Source of the DNA: Holophagales bacterium
GTDB taxonomy: Bacteria; Acidobacteriota; Thermoanaerobaculia; Multivoradales; Multivoraceae
Direction: 5' to 3'
Length of the DNA stretch: 64,000 nucleotides
Assembly (NCBI GenBank): GCA_009845425.1
Contig: VXZQ01000001.1
Coordinates: 62,001-126,000, forward strand
Shown here: positions 34,484-41,968 of the stretch, piece by piece
Layout of the letters: each line of letters begins with the position of its first letter
Position numbering within the stretch: position 1 is the stretch's first letter
Notes under the pieces: generated by a model
What the model was told of the DNA's origin: nothing
Seen by the model: only the letters and a program-made list of their open reading frames with translations
Databases searched by the model: none
Position numbers and translations under genes: made by a program

Positions 34484-35641
34484 CTACCGTCGATCGACGG
34501 TCCGACTCTCGAACCTCAGGCCTCCGGCGCCGATCGCCGCGCTCACAGGCTCGAGCCCGGAGATGCCATCGATCGTCCCGGCGGATCGGCCGGCCAGCAT
34601 GCAGATCAGCGCACCGGCCGACTCGCCTTCGAGAGCCCCGGCCCCGGAGATCTTCGCCGCGCCCCCGGCAGCTTCCACCGACGCGATCCGCCGAGCGACC
34701 GCCGGCGGCACCACGCCGAGCTCGACCAGCGCGCGATGACCGTCGGCGATGGCGGCCGCCGCATCCCGCGGCCCGCCATCCTGGAGCGCCGCGCGAAAGG
34801 ACTCCACGGCCGCCTCGATGCGGTCGAACACGGCCGTCGTCCGCTCGGGTTCGTCGTCGTAGCGCCGGCGCACCGCCGTGACCACCGCGCCCGTCGTCTG
34901 GCCGGGTGTGCCGCTATCAAGAACCTCGACCGCGCCGCGAAGCCACTCCGGCCGCGGCAAGTCGTCGAATCGCAACTCGTCCCCTTCACGGCGAACGAGC
35001 AGAACACCACCACGCAGCACCGTTCCACTGTCGATCCCCGACGGGAAACCGTGCTGCCGCCGCTCGACCTCCAGCGCCGCCGCCTCAATCGCAATCAGCT
35101 CGTCTTCGGTCAGGCCGCCTTGATGACCTGAAATCGACCGCGTCCCACCAGCCAGAGAGCGCACCGCTGCCACCACCCCGATCGCCGCCGCCGCTGAACT
35201 GCCCAGACCCGCCCCGACCGGAAGCTGAGACCGCAACCGCAGTTCCAGTGAGTGCTCGCGCAGCCTGCTCGCGGCCGCTTCGGGCAGCGAAGCCACCGCT
35301 TCCCCGACCGCGATCCGAACCAACGCGTCAGAAGCCCGATCCCCGACAAAGGGCTCCTCGCCCGCTTCAAACGCACACCAGCGCCGCCGCGCCAGATCCG
35401 AGTACGCAACGACTTCCGACCATGGATGCGTTTCCTCGACACCGACATCAGGCAGAACCAGCCGAACCTCACCGCTGTCCGCCGAGCCAGCCGCGGGCGT
35501 GAGCCCAGCCTCCACCGACAGCCGCAGATCCACCGCCGCCACCACCGCCGGCCGGCCATACACGGCCGCGTGCTCCCCCATCAGGATCACCTTGCCCGGC
35601 ACGCTCAACCGCGACCGCGACGGCCTGAGGGGGCGGCCCAC
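34484..35641 (-). CDS. mvk: Mevalonate kinase
   Basis: 385 residues, GTG start, GHMP kinase. N-terminus VPGKVILMGEHAAVYGRPAVVAAVDL, ATP loop LPVGAGLGSSAAAAIGVVAA, and SGIDSGTVLRGG with the catalytic Asp are those of mevalonate kinase rather than phosphomevalonate kinase. The C-terminal GHMP motif is changed to KISGAGALEGESAGAL (usually G-A-G-G-G-G). Product: 5-phosphomevalonate. It starts the mk-decarboxylase-IPK-dtxR run (12 bases, then overlaps). On its other side lies the membrane-protein cassette, 12 bases beyond the 150-residue protein gene's stop. Confidence 0.9.
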   Translation of the reverse strand: MGRPLRPSRSRLSVPGKVILMGEHAAVYGRPAVVAAVDLRLSVEAGLTPAAGSADSGEVRLVLPDVGVEETHPWSEVVAYSDLARRRWCAFEAGEEPFVGDRASDALVRIAVGEAVASLPEAAASRLREHSLELRLRSQLPVGAGLGSSAAAAIGVVAAVRSLAGGTRSISGHQGGLTEDELIAIEAAALEVERRQHGFPSGIDSGTVLRGGVLLVRREGDELRFDDLPRPEWLRGAVEVLDSGTPGQTTGAVVTAVRRRYDDEPERTTAVFDRIEAAVESFRAALQDGGPRDAAAAIADGHRALVELGVVPPAVARRIASVEAAGGAAKISGAGALEGESAGALICMLAGRSAGTIDGISGLEPVSAAIGAGGLRFESRTVDRR

Positions 35642-35653
35642 GGCCCGGCTCCT

Positions 35654-36106
35654 TCAGGCCGGGCGACGACCGAAGAGCGGCCTGACCTTGCAGAAGAGCG
35701 CCAGGAACGTGAGGCACATCCCAAGCGCGAAGGCTGGCTCGCGGACTTCCTCGATGCCCGCTCCCCAAGGAGTCCACGAAAAAAGGCCGCCAAGAAGGAG
35801 AACCAGACCCGTCAACTGCGCCGACTGGAGTAGCCGGTCAGGTAGCCGTTCTACCCACACCAAGAGCCCTACACCCTCGAACCGAGCGGTCCAGGCGGCC
35901 GTGCCGATGGCGCCTGCAAGGAAACTCAGGACGGCAAAGGTCGCCGCCGAAAGCGCCACACCCTCGCTCAGTCCTTGAAGGCCGAGTACGACCTCGAATC
36001 CCGAGATCCCGTAGTACGCCCAAAAGAACCAGAACATGCACCACCGCATGCCCGCCGGAACGTCGTCGCTAACGGTTGCGGTTTCCGGTTGCTGAACTAC
36101 CTTCAT
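35654..36106 (-). CDS. Four-span membrane protein of unknown function (cassette gene 5)
   Basis: 150 residues from ATG 36106, with GAGGTG nine bases upstream. Hydrophilic N-terminus (about 25 residues), then four hydrophobic segments (WCMFWFFWAYYGISGF; LSAATFAVLSFLAGAIG; LTGLVLLLGGLFSW; AFALGMCLTFLALF). No family recognised. Last gene of the five-gene small-membrane-protein cassette, with 285 bases of apparently non-coding DNA separating it from the 183-residue gene. Base composition is lower in GC than the flanking mevalonate genes. An earlier ATG at 36178 is possible but lacks a ribosome-binding site. Confidence 0.6.
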   Translation of the reverse strand: MKVVQQPETATVSDDVPAGMRWCMFWFFWAYYGISGFEVVLGLQGLSEGVALSAATFAVLSFLAGAIGTAAWTARFEGVGLLVWVERLPDRLLQSAQLTGLVLLLGGLFSWTPWGAGIEEVREPAFALGMCLTFLALFCKVRPLFGRRPA

Positions 36107-36391
36107 CTCGCGGGGCACCTCATAGAAGGCGACGCCGACGCCATGGGCTGACTGGCACAACAAGGCTAGCAGGCACATGTCGGAGGGCGCGCCCGGGCCG
36201 CCTTGATCGCGGCCGCCCGTCAGGCTCCGGGCCCTACTGCAGGAGTCGGCTCCGCCGGGAGCGACCCCCACCGCACGTGCGACGGCAAGTGGCACATGCA
36301 GGCCTAGACCGGGTACTGCGCGCAACCTTGATGTGGGCGTCTGGGTCCCCGAGTGCGTCCCTAGACTCCTGGGCCCTCGTGCCCATCTCCT

Positions 36392-36943
36392 CTACAGGAG
36401 CATCAAGACCAGCCGAGGAACCTGGGTTACAGAGACCGGGACCAGAACGCCGAGGGCTGCACTCGACCACCGACGGCCAGTCAAGGTGGCTATGGCTCTG
36501 GAGAGCACGGCCACTCCCCAAGCGACGCCGAGCAGATACGTCGTCGTCGGAACCCATGCAGGAGCCGCCTCCGGCAGGATCAGGGAGACAGCTCGCCCCG
36601 CCAGCGGGAAGACTAGCGAGATGCCTGCGAGGCGGACGAGTTTCGCCAGACCGGGTGGACGGGAAACGACCTTGAGAACCAGATACGTGCCGACGGCAAG
36701 GTACAGCCAGAGCAGGAAGCCCGCGCCGACTCCGAGGAAGAGGCCCAGCGCAACTCCAACCTGAACGACACCGTCCATGCCTGGTTCCGGCTCAGGAACC
36801 GGGGCGGTCAGGAGAGCGCCGGTCGCGGTCAGGATCGAGAAAGCCCCCACGACAGCGATGGCCCAGGTGAGATCGCGAGGTCCTGAGGCCAGATGGAGGA
36901 CCCAGCCAGAGGGCTTGATCACGGTAGCTGCGAGTAAGTTCAT
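36392..36943 (-). CDS. Yip1-like multi-span membrane protein (cassette gene 4)
   Basis: 183 residues from ATG 36943, overlapping the SpoIIM-family stop (ATGA). About five membrane spans. The start VIKPSGWVLHLASGPRDLTWAI resembles the Yip1 domain, where a Pro near the first helix precedes the spans, but the match is weak. Coupled translation with the SpoIIM protein suggests a complex of the two. Function unknown; transport or self-protection are possible in a bacteriocin-like locus. Confidence 0.6.
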   Translation of the reverse strand: MNLLAATVIKPSGWVLHLASGPRDLTWAIAVVGAFSILTATGALLTAPVPEPEPGMDGVVQVGVALGLFLGVGAGFLLWLYLAVGTYLVLKVVSRPPGLAKLVRLAGISLVFPLAGRAVSLILPEAAPAWVPTTTYLLGVAWGVAVLSRAIATLTGRRWSSAALGVLVPVSVTQVPRLVLMLL

Positions 36944-37485
36944 CCTTGGACTCCGGTGGCGATGATCGGTGTGATTCGAGATTCGATGCCCGCGGCTGCC
37001 ACTGTCAGGAGAACGGCGATCAGGCTCTGTTTCAGGACCGGACGCCACTCAACCGGTTCTTCGTGGACCACGCGGCGGAACAGTCCTCGGCCGAGCCCCA
37101 GGCTCGCAAGAGTAGCGACGAACTGGCCGGCCAGTTCAGGCGCGCCGTGTATCGCGAGCGAGGGCCAGAACCGTGGCTCCAGTGCGGACAGCAGCATTCC
37201 GGCCTGCATGCCGTTCCAGAAGGCGATGGTGAGCGACGGGATGCCGAGCAGAAAGCCCCCGAGGACGATCAGAAAGATGACCCGGAGGTTATGGAGTGCC
37301 GTTCCTGTGAACGGCACGTGGATGATCTGCGACGTGTCGAGACTGAGCAGAGGACCCAGACTCCACCCGGTCGCCAAGGAAGACAGGAAGACAGCGGCGG
37401 TGGCCGCAAGCGGCCACCGCCGTGTCGTTGCGTTGGCTGTCAGTCCGGATCCCGGGTCTCGCGCGGGCCGGCCCGTTTCTCGCAC
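36940..37485 (-). CDS. SpoIIM/DUF95-family membrane protein (cassette gene 3)
   Basis: 181 residues, four or five membrane spans. Family pattern: GTALHNLRVIFLIVLGGFLLGIPSLTIAFWNGMQAGMLLS (His-Asn, then Asn-Gly...Gly) and LAIHGAPELAGQFVATLASLGLGRGL (His-Gly-x-Pro-Glu-Leu). SpoIIM-like (DUF95) proteins occur in sporulation, in stand-alone membrane operons, and as a standard component of circular-bacteriocin clusters such as AS-48 and carnocyclin. Its N-terminal 15 codons overlap the preceding small gene, so the cassette is compact. The sporulation role is irrelevant in a Gram-negative genome. Confidence 0.78.
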   Translation of the reverse strand: MRETGRPARDPGSGLTANATTRRWPLAATAAVFLSSLATGWSLGPLLSLDTSQIIHVPFTGTALHNLRVIFLIVLGGFLLGIPSLTIAFWNGMQAGMLLSALEPRFWPSLAIHGAPELAGQFVATLASLGLGRGLFRRVVHEEPVEWRPVLKQSLIAVLLTVAAAGIESRITPIIATGVQG

Positions 37486-37688
37486 AACTGCCAGAGGCCT
37501 TCCATGGCGACCGTCAGGAAGCCGATCTGCAACACCAAGAACAAGCGAGGGTGGCTCTCATACAGAAAGATGAAGAGAGTCCACCAGAACAAGAAGATCG
37601 CCGCGAGTCCGAGAATGAACGTGCTTGGCGCCCGCCTGATCGGGTCGAATGCCACTCGAGCGGAAGGAGCTCTGAAACGCACGGACAT
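37440..37688 (-). CDS. Small basic two-span membrane protein (cassette gene 2)
   Basis: 82 residues from ATG 37688, which overlaps the upstream stop as TGATG; a longer start at 37742 would lie inside the 106-residue gene. Arg-rich N-terminus (FRAPSARVAFDPIRRAP), two hydrophobic helices (TFILGLAAIFLFWWTLFIFLY and LFLVLQIGFLTVAMEGLW), charged tail. Small, basic and hydrophobic is the usual profile of immunity proteins in circular-bacteriocin clusters, and its place right after the putative precursor fits, but no sequence family is recognised. GC content is low: 29 of 60 bases in 37561-37620. Confidence 0.6.
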   Translation of the reverse strand: MSVRFRAPSARVAFDPIRRAPSTFILGLAAIFLFWWTLFIFLYESHPRLFLVLQIGFLTVAMEGLWQLCEKRAGPRETRDPD

Positions 37689-38008
37689 CAGGCGCCTCCG
37701 GCGATGCTCCCGATAGTCCGCGCTGCTGAGGAGGCCTTCCATCCCCAGAGAATCGTTCCTGCGGGCCCCATTGAGGAACCGATATAGGAACCGACAACGA
37801 GGCCAGTCACAGTGCCGATCACGCCGCCGATGAGGGCACCGTTCTTGGCACCGCTCTCGCCGCCGAGATATGTACCGATGTGGGCCGTAGCCCCTTCGGT
37901 GGCGGCACCGGCCAAGCCGCTGGCTCCCAACTGTGTCATGGGCACCACGCCGATCATCAGCGTGAAGATTAGCACGCTGAGCAGCGCGGCCCGTAGAGCT
38001 TCCCTCAT
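37688..38008 (-). CDS. Secreted glycine-rich hydrophobic peptide, possible bacteriocin-type precursor (cassette gene 1)
   Basis: 106 residues from ATG 38008, preceded by GGGGAGG seven bases away. N-terminal signal-like stretch (MREALRAALLSVLIFTLMIGV...), then about 70 residues rich in Gly, Ala, Ser and Thr with repeated small-xxx-small spacing (GALIGGVIGTVTGLVVGSYIG), ending ARTIGSIAGGA. The core forms one long hydrophobic helix pair of glycine-zipper type. First gene of the cassette; leader plus short hydrophobic core plus SpoIIM and a tiny basic membrane protein downstream is the arrangement of circular bacteriocins. Alternatives: a glycine-zipper outer-membrane or stress protein. Identity with a known bacteriocin is not claimed. 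Confidence 0.6.
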   Translation of the reverse strand: MREALRAALLSVLIFTLMIGVVPMTQLGASGLAGAATEGATAHIGTYLGGESGAKNGALIGGVIGTVTGLVVGSYIGSSMGPAGTILWGWKASSAARTIGSIAGGA

Positions 38009-38820
38009 TTCATAGCCTCCCCTTGTGGGTGCTACAGCCCGCCGTCGACGGCTCATCCGCGACGACCCGACCGTAGACTGGAAGTAAGACGGTGCGGACC
38101 ATAGCACAGACGGCCCAGGGTTGCTACGCTGGAACTTGGCCCGCTACGGCCCGCGACCTCGCCCGACGAAGGGCTGGAAGTAAGACACCCCCCTCATTCG
38201 AGGCGGCCGTTGCGCTCCCCGTAGCGGGTCAACCTGTGCGTTCAGCAGGACCTAGGGAGGGAAGCACACGGGCGTCGCGGCGGCCAGCGCAAGTTCTGCC
38301 CCCCGGCCCAAGCGCGCGGCTCAAGCGGGAACCCTCTCTTCCGCTCTTGCCGCCGTTCCGTTTGTCTCGGACGCCCTAGCTGTTGTTCTGGGGGCTACTG
38401 CTCAAGGGGCTATCTCTCCGCACTTGTGGTCGGATGTCAGACTGAAGCAGGTACAGGAAGAGTTCAAGGCGAACCGTCGTGGCTGCCTATTCTGGCAGAC
38501 CGTTCGTGACAATACCGTGAGAATGAGCCTGATTTTTGTGTCGTTTTCGTGAGTGTAGGCGCCGCGGTCGACACGGTGCCCTCCCACGCGGTCGGCAGCC
38601 ACGTCGCGCAGGCTTGCGCGGAGGGAGTACCGGTCAGTGCCGACGAGCGGAATCCGGGAGTTCTGCCGGGGAACATGACTCGCGTAGCCACACTTGATCT
38701 TGGCTGGAGGGCGGTAAACCGGCAGCTCCACGCGTCCCGCATAGGTGACTTCCGGACCGCCCAGCCAAGTCGCCCACCGGCCCGCCGACAGGCGGCAGCC
38801 ACGCGCCCGGTGCTTCCGGT
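38009..38820. other. 812-base region without a convincing gene; contains a 13-bp direct repeat
   Basis: Lies between the peptide cassette and HMG-CoA reductase. CTGGAAGTAAGAC occurs at 38078-38090 and again at 38174-38186, 96 bases apart, upstream of the cassette on its strand, where promoter or operator sequences would be expected. An open plus-strand frame at 38256-38552 has no canonical start codon and was not called. Composition is patchy, with an AT-rich part at about 38500-38550. No hairpin with T-tract was noticed. Confidence 0.5.
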
Positions 38821-40098
38821 TCAACCCGCGCTTGCGGCGCTGGAGCGGCCCAGCCGCTCGTGGGCCCGCGCCAGGTCGCGCGACGTGAACGCCGCGGTCA
38901 GGGACAGTTCGCCGGCGAGGACGACGGCGCCGACGATTTCGGCCAGCCGGCGCACCGCCGCGCCCGGTCGCTCCGCGTCGGGCCGCACGCCCATCACGTC
39001 GAGCGCCTCGCGCTGGGTGTCGAGACCGGTGCCGCCGCCGATCGCGGCCAGCGGGCAATCCGGCATGTAGACGGACGCGTAGACCGAGCCGTCCTCCCTG
39101 GCCTCGAACGAGGCGACACCCATCGCGCCCTCGACGACGTGGGCGAGATCCTGGCCGCAGGCGACGAAGACCGCCGCCAGCACGTTGGCGAACTGCGCGT
39201 TGAAGGCGAGCGCGCCGGCCGCCACGGAACCGAGCAGGTTCTTGCGGTAGGCCACGTCCTGGAGCGCCTTCGCCTCCGACTTGAGGACCTTGCGCACGGT
39301 CGTCTCGTCGAGCACGACCTCGGCGTGAATCCGCTTGCCGCGACCGAGCTGGTAGTTGACCGCGGAGGGTTTCTTGTCGACGCAGTAGTTCCCCGACAGC
39401 GCCACGCACTGGGCACCGGTTTCCGGCTCGATCAACTCGGACACGACGCGGTCGCAGGCGATCGTCACCATGTTCATGCCCATCGCGTCGCCGGTGGCGA
39501 AGCGGAAGCGCAGAAACACCGTGCTGCCGACGACCGATGGACGGATCTCCAAGAGTTTCAGGTAGCGGCTCGTCTCCTGTGCCTTGGCGCGAATCCTCTC
39601 CTCGTTGGGTTCCAGCCACTCGAGCAGTCGCCGGGTGTCCTCGATCCCCGAGGTGCGGAAGACCGGAGCCCGGGTCATGCCCACGTCCTCGACGAAGACG
39701 GTCGCGCCGCCCGCCGCCGTGATCGCGCGGCAGCCGCGGTTCACGCTGGCAAGCAGCGCCCCCTCGGTGGTCGCCATCGGCACGCAGACCGTGCCGTCGA
39801 TCTCGCTCCCCCGTACGTGAACCGGTCCGGCGACGCCCATCGGCACCTGAGCGGCGCCGATGAAGTTCTCGCAGTTCTGGGTAGACGCCCGTTCGCCGTC
39901 CAGGGCGTAGCTGCCGATCGCCGTGAGCGGACCGCTGCCAGTCGCCAGGTCCAGAGCCCGGCGCCGCACCGCGGCCTGTCCCGCCGCGTCGAGGCCGGGC
40001 GGCGGCCTGTGGAAGCCGCGCTCCGAGCCGGCGATCTCTGCCGCCGCGGCCTCGAGTTCGGGCGCCAGTTCCGAGCCGGACACTGGCCGATCAGCCAT
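38821..40098 (-). CDS. hmgA: Hydroxymethylglutaryl-CoA reductase, class I (NADPH)
   Basis: 425 residues, soluble, no membrane domain. Reduces HMG-CoA to mevalonate. Class I features: ENFIGAAQVPMGVAGP, VPMATTEGALLASVNRGCRAI (catalytic Glu), GDAMGMNMVTIA (catalytic Asp), SGNYCVDKKPSAVNY (catalytic Lys), and a C-terminal His in RDLARAHERLG. Class I enzymes are typical of eukaryotes, archaea and some bacteria, unlike the class II form of Gram-positive cocci. The start overlaps the IDI-2 stop by eight bases. No HMG-CoA synthase gene is in the window. Confidence 0.94.
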   Translation of the reverse strand: MADRPVSGSELAPELEAAAAEIAGSERGFHRPPPGLDAAGQAAVRRRALDLATGSGPLTAIGSYALDGERASTQNCENFIGAAQVPMGVAGPVHVRGSEIDGTVCVPMATTEGALLASVNRGCRAITAAGGATVFVEDVGMTRAPVFRTSGIEDTRRLLEWLEPNEERIRAKAQETSRYLKLLEIRPSVVGSTVFLRFRFATGDAMGMNMVTIACDRVVSELIEPETGAQCVALSGNYCVDKKPSAVNYQLGRGKRIHAEVVLDETTVRKVLKSEAKALQDVAYRKNLLGSVAAGALAFNAQFANVLAAVFVACGQDLAHVVEGAMGVASFEAREDGSVYASVYMPDCPLAAIGGGTGLDTQREALDVMGVRPDAERPGAAVRRLAEIVGAVVLAGELSLTAAFTSRDLARAHERLGRSSAASAG

Positions 40099-41134
40099 CG
40101 CCCGTCTCCTTCAGGAGTGGCACGCGGCGGAGCGCCGACAGGTCGGCCGCGCCGGTGCAGAACATGCAGACCCGCATCTCGAAAGCTGTGCGGGAGATCC
40201 GGTCGACGACCGCTTCCGTCGACGCGTTGGCCGCCTCCAGGAACGGAAACGCCATACCGGCGATGTCCGCGCCGAGAGCCAGCGCCTTCGCCGCGTCGAC
40301 GCCGGAGCGGATGCCGCCGCTGCCGATCACCTGCACGCCGGGCACCGCCGCCAACTGGCGGATCGACTCCGGCGTCGGCACTCCCCAATCGGCGAAGCGC
40401 TCGCCCAGCGCCACCTCGTCGGCTCGCGCCGCCTCGATGCGCGCCCAGCTCGTGCCTCCCACTCCGGCCGTGTCCAGGATCCGGACGCCGACGTTGGCGA
40501 GTTGCCGGCCGACCGCGGCCGAAACGCCGCAACCGATCTCCTTGACAACGACCGGCACGTCCAGCGCCTCGACCACCCGGGCGATCTTCGGCAGCAGTCC
40601 CCGGAAGTTCAGTTGGCCTTCCGGCTGCAGCGCCTCCTGCAGCGCATTCAGGTGCAGCACCAGGGCGTCCGCCTCGATCATGTCGACGGCCCGGCGGCAC
40701 TCGTCGATGCCGTAGCCGTAGTTCAGTTGCACCGCACCCAGATTGGCCAGGATCGGCACGCTTGGAGCGAACTCGCGCACCCGGAACGTCGCCGCGGTCT
40801 CCGGATCGTCAATCGCCTTGCGCTGCGAACCGACGCCGAGAGCAACCCGCCTCGCCTCGGCCGCCTCGGCCAGACGGCGATTGATCTCCTCCGCGGCGCC
40901 CGTCCCCCCCGTCATGCAGGAGATGAGCAACGGCGCCTCGAGCTCCCGTCCCAGGAAGCCGGCGCCAATGCGGACGTCGTCGAAATCGATCTCCGGCAGC
41001 GCCCGATGCTCGAACCGGTAGTCGTCGAAGTAGCTGCGCTCGACCTGCATCCGCCGATCCAGCGCCAGCCGGATGTGCTCAGCCTTGCGATCCCGCTCTC
41101 CCTCCGCCGCCGCCAGCAGCGGACGGGTACTCAA
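40091..41134 (-). CDS. fni: Isopentenyl-diphosphate delta-isomerase, type 2 (FMN)
   Basis: 347 residues, beginning at TTG 41134 since no upstream ATG/GTG is available and the next ATG is internal. FMN- and NADPH-dependent enzyme interconverting IPP and DMAPP. Motifs: RKAEHIRLAL, ISCMTGGTG, ANLGAVQLNYG, LHLNALQEALQPEGQLNFRG, VVVKEIGCGVS, DTAGVGGTSWARIE and GSGGIRSGVDAAKALALGADIAG. First gene of the mevalonate set (isomerase then reductase), with the rest of the pathway beyond the inserted cassette. Confidence 0.94.
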   Translation of the reverse strand: MSTRPLLAAAEGERDRKAEHIRLALDRRMQVERSYFDDYRFEHRALPEIDFDDVRIGAGFLGRELEAPLLISCMTGGTGAAEEINRRLAEAAEARRVALGVGSQRKAIDDPETAATFRVREFAPSVPILANLGAVQLNYGYGIDECRRAVDMIEADALVLHLNALQEALQPEGQLNFRGLLPKIARVVEALDVPVVVKEIGCGVSAAVGRQLANVGVRILDTAGVGGTSWARIEAARADEVALGERFADWGVPTPESIRQLAAVPGVQVIGSGGIRSGVDAAKALALGADIAGMAFPFLEAANASTEAVVDRISRTAFEMRVCMFCTGAADLSALRRVPLLKETGDG

Positions 41135-41358
41135 GAAACCGCCCCAATCTTGCGGCTACACATGCGCGGCACTGTACCGGAATTCGCGTAAGTGAAGCGT
41201 TCACGGTCGGATGCGGCTGCGGAAGCACCCGCCTGAAGCGGGTCCGGGGGGGAGGGTCCCAGACGGACTCTCTTCAGGCTGGACGTCGGGCATTGGCACC
41301 CGGTCAGCGGTGTAGGGGCGATCCGACCGCGCTCTGGAGGAGCGCAGTCTGGAAGTGC

Positions 41359-41625
41359 CTAGGCGAGCAGGCGATCCAGCGCGGTAACCAAGGTCGTGAC
41401 TGCGCCAGCGACCAACACCATGCGCCACGTGAGACGAGCCTCCATCGCGCCCAGGTCGCCACGTAACTCGGCCAGATCGCCGCGCAACTCGGCCAAGTCG
41501 GATCGAGTCGCGACCCCCTCCGTAGCGGCGGACCGTATCGTCGCGGTCACCGCCGCGGCTTGCGCCGGATCCATGCCGGCACCTTCGAGCGTCCGGGCCG
41601 CCGCAAGCGTGTCGAAGGTCGTCAT
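41359..41625 (-). CDS. DUF1640-like coiled-coil protein with C-terminal membrane anchor
   Basis: 88 residues from ATG 41625. MTTFDTLAAARTLEGAGMDPAQA at the start, then TRSDLAELRGDLAELRGDLGAMEARL, a short heptad repeat, and a hydrophobic end (MVLVAGAVTTLVTAL). This is the typical layout of small DUF1640/CCDC90-like proteins. Function unknown. The repeat LAELRGD is duplicated. It lies between IDI-2 and moaA; the 224 bases downstream (41135-41358) hold no gene, only a hairpin-forming CACCCGCCTGAAGCGGGT. Confidence 0.75.
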   Translation of the reverse strand: MTTFDTLAAARTLEGAGMDPAQAAAVTATIRSAATEGVATRSDLAELRGDLAELRGDLGAMEARLTWRMVLVAGAVTTLVTALDRLLA

Positions 41626-41968
41626 CCGGTTGGAGCCTAACAGTCGGTTCGGTGTGTTAGAGGCGGGGCTCGCGTAGCTACCTCCCTCTACGGACCTAGA
41701 CGCAAAGCCGCCGTTTTCTCCATCAGCCGATGACGGCTGCCGCCTCGCGCGATCTTCCAGAAGCCGGCGAGGACGCCGGCGCACCCAATGTGGAGCGCCG
41801 TGAGCACGGTACAGCCTCCAGCCTGTCCCAGGGGTCGGACCGCAGCGAGCGCCGACCGTTCATCCACTCAGAAAGCGCGAGCGGCCGCTGGGACCCTCCC
41901 CTCCGGCCCCGCCGGCAGGCGGGTGCGTCCGACCACCCTCCGCCACCGCGCCGCAGCCGCGCGATATC
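41626..41968. other. 343-base intergenic region with a dispersed repeat
   Basis: No gene recognised. Bases 41763-41787 repeat 2598-2622 with two mismatches and end GCGCACCCA, as do the other intergenic hairpin elements. The rest is GC-rich DNA with short inverted repeats, for example around the GGGGTCGGACC at about 41830. It should contain the promoter of the DUF1640 gene and the end of moaA transcription. Confidence 0.6.

Noticed and set aside
36107..36391. Possible extra gene between the cassette genes (285 bases)
   Set aside because: Frames in this gap are Arg/Pro-rich shadows without a start signal or hydrophobic segments.
38256..38552. Plus-strand open frame with a protein-like composition (FVSDALAVVLGATAQG)
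   Set aside because: No ATG, GTG or TTG near its beginning, no ribosome-binding site and no recognised family; 99 open codons are expected by chance in this DNA.
41201..41340. CRISPR-like or tRNA-like structure in the gap after IDI-2
   Set aside because: Only one short hairpin; no regular spacing, no acceptor/T-arm sequence.
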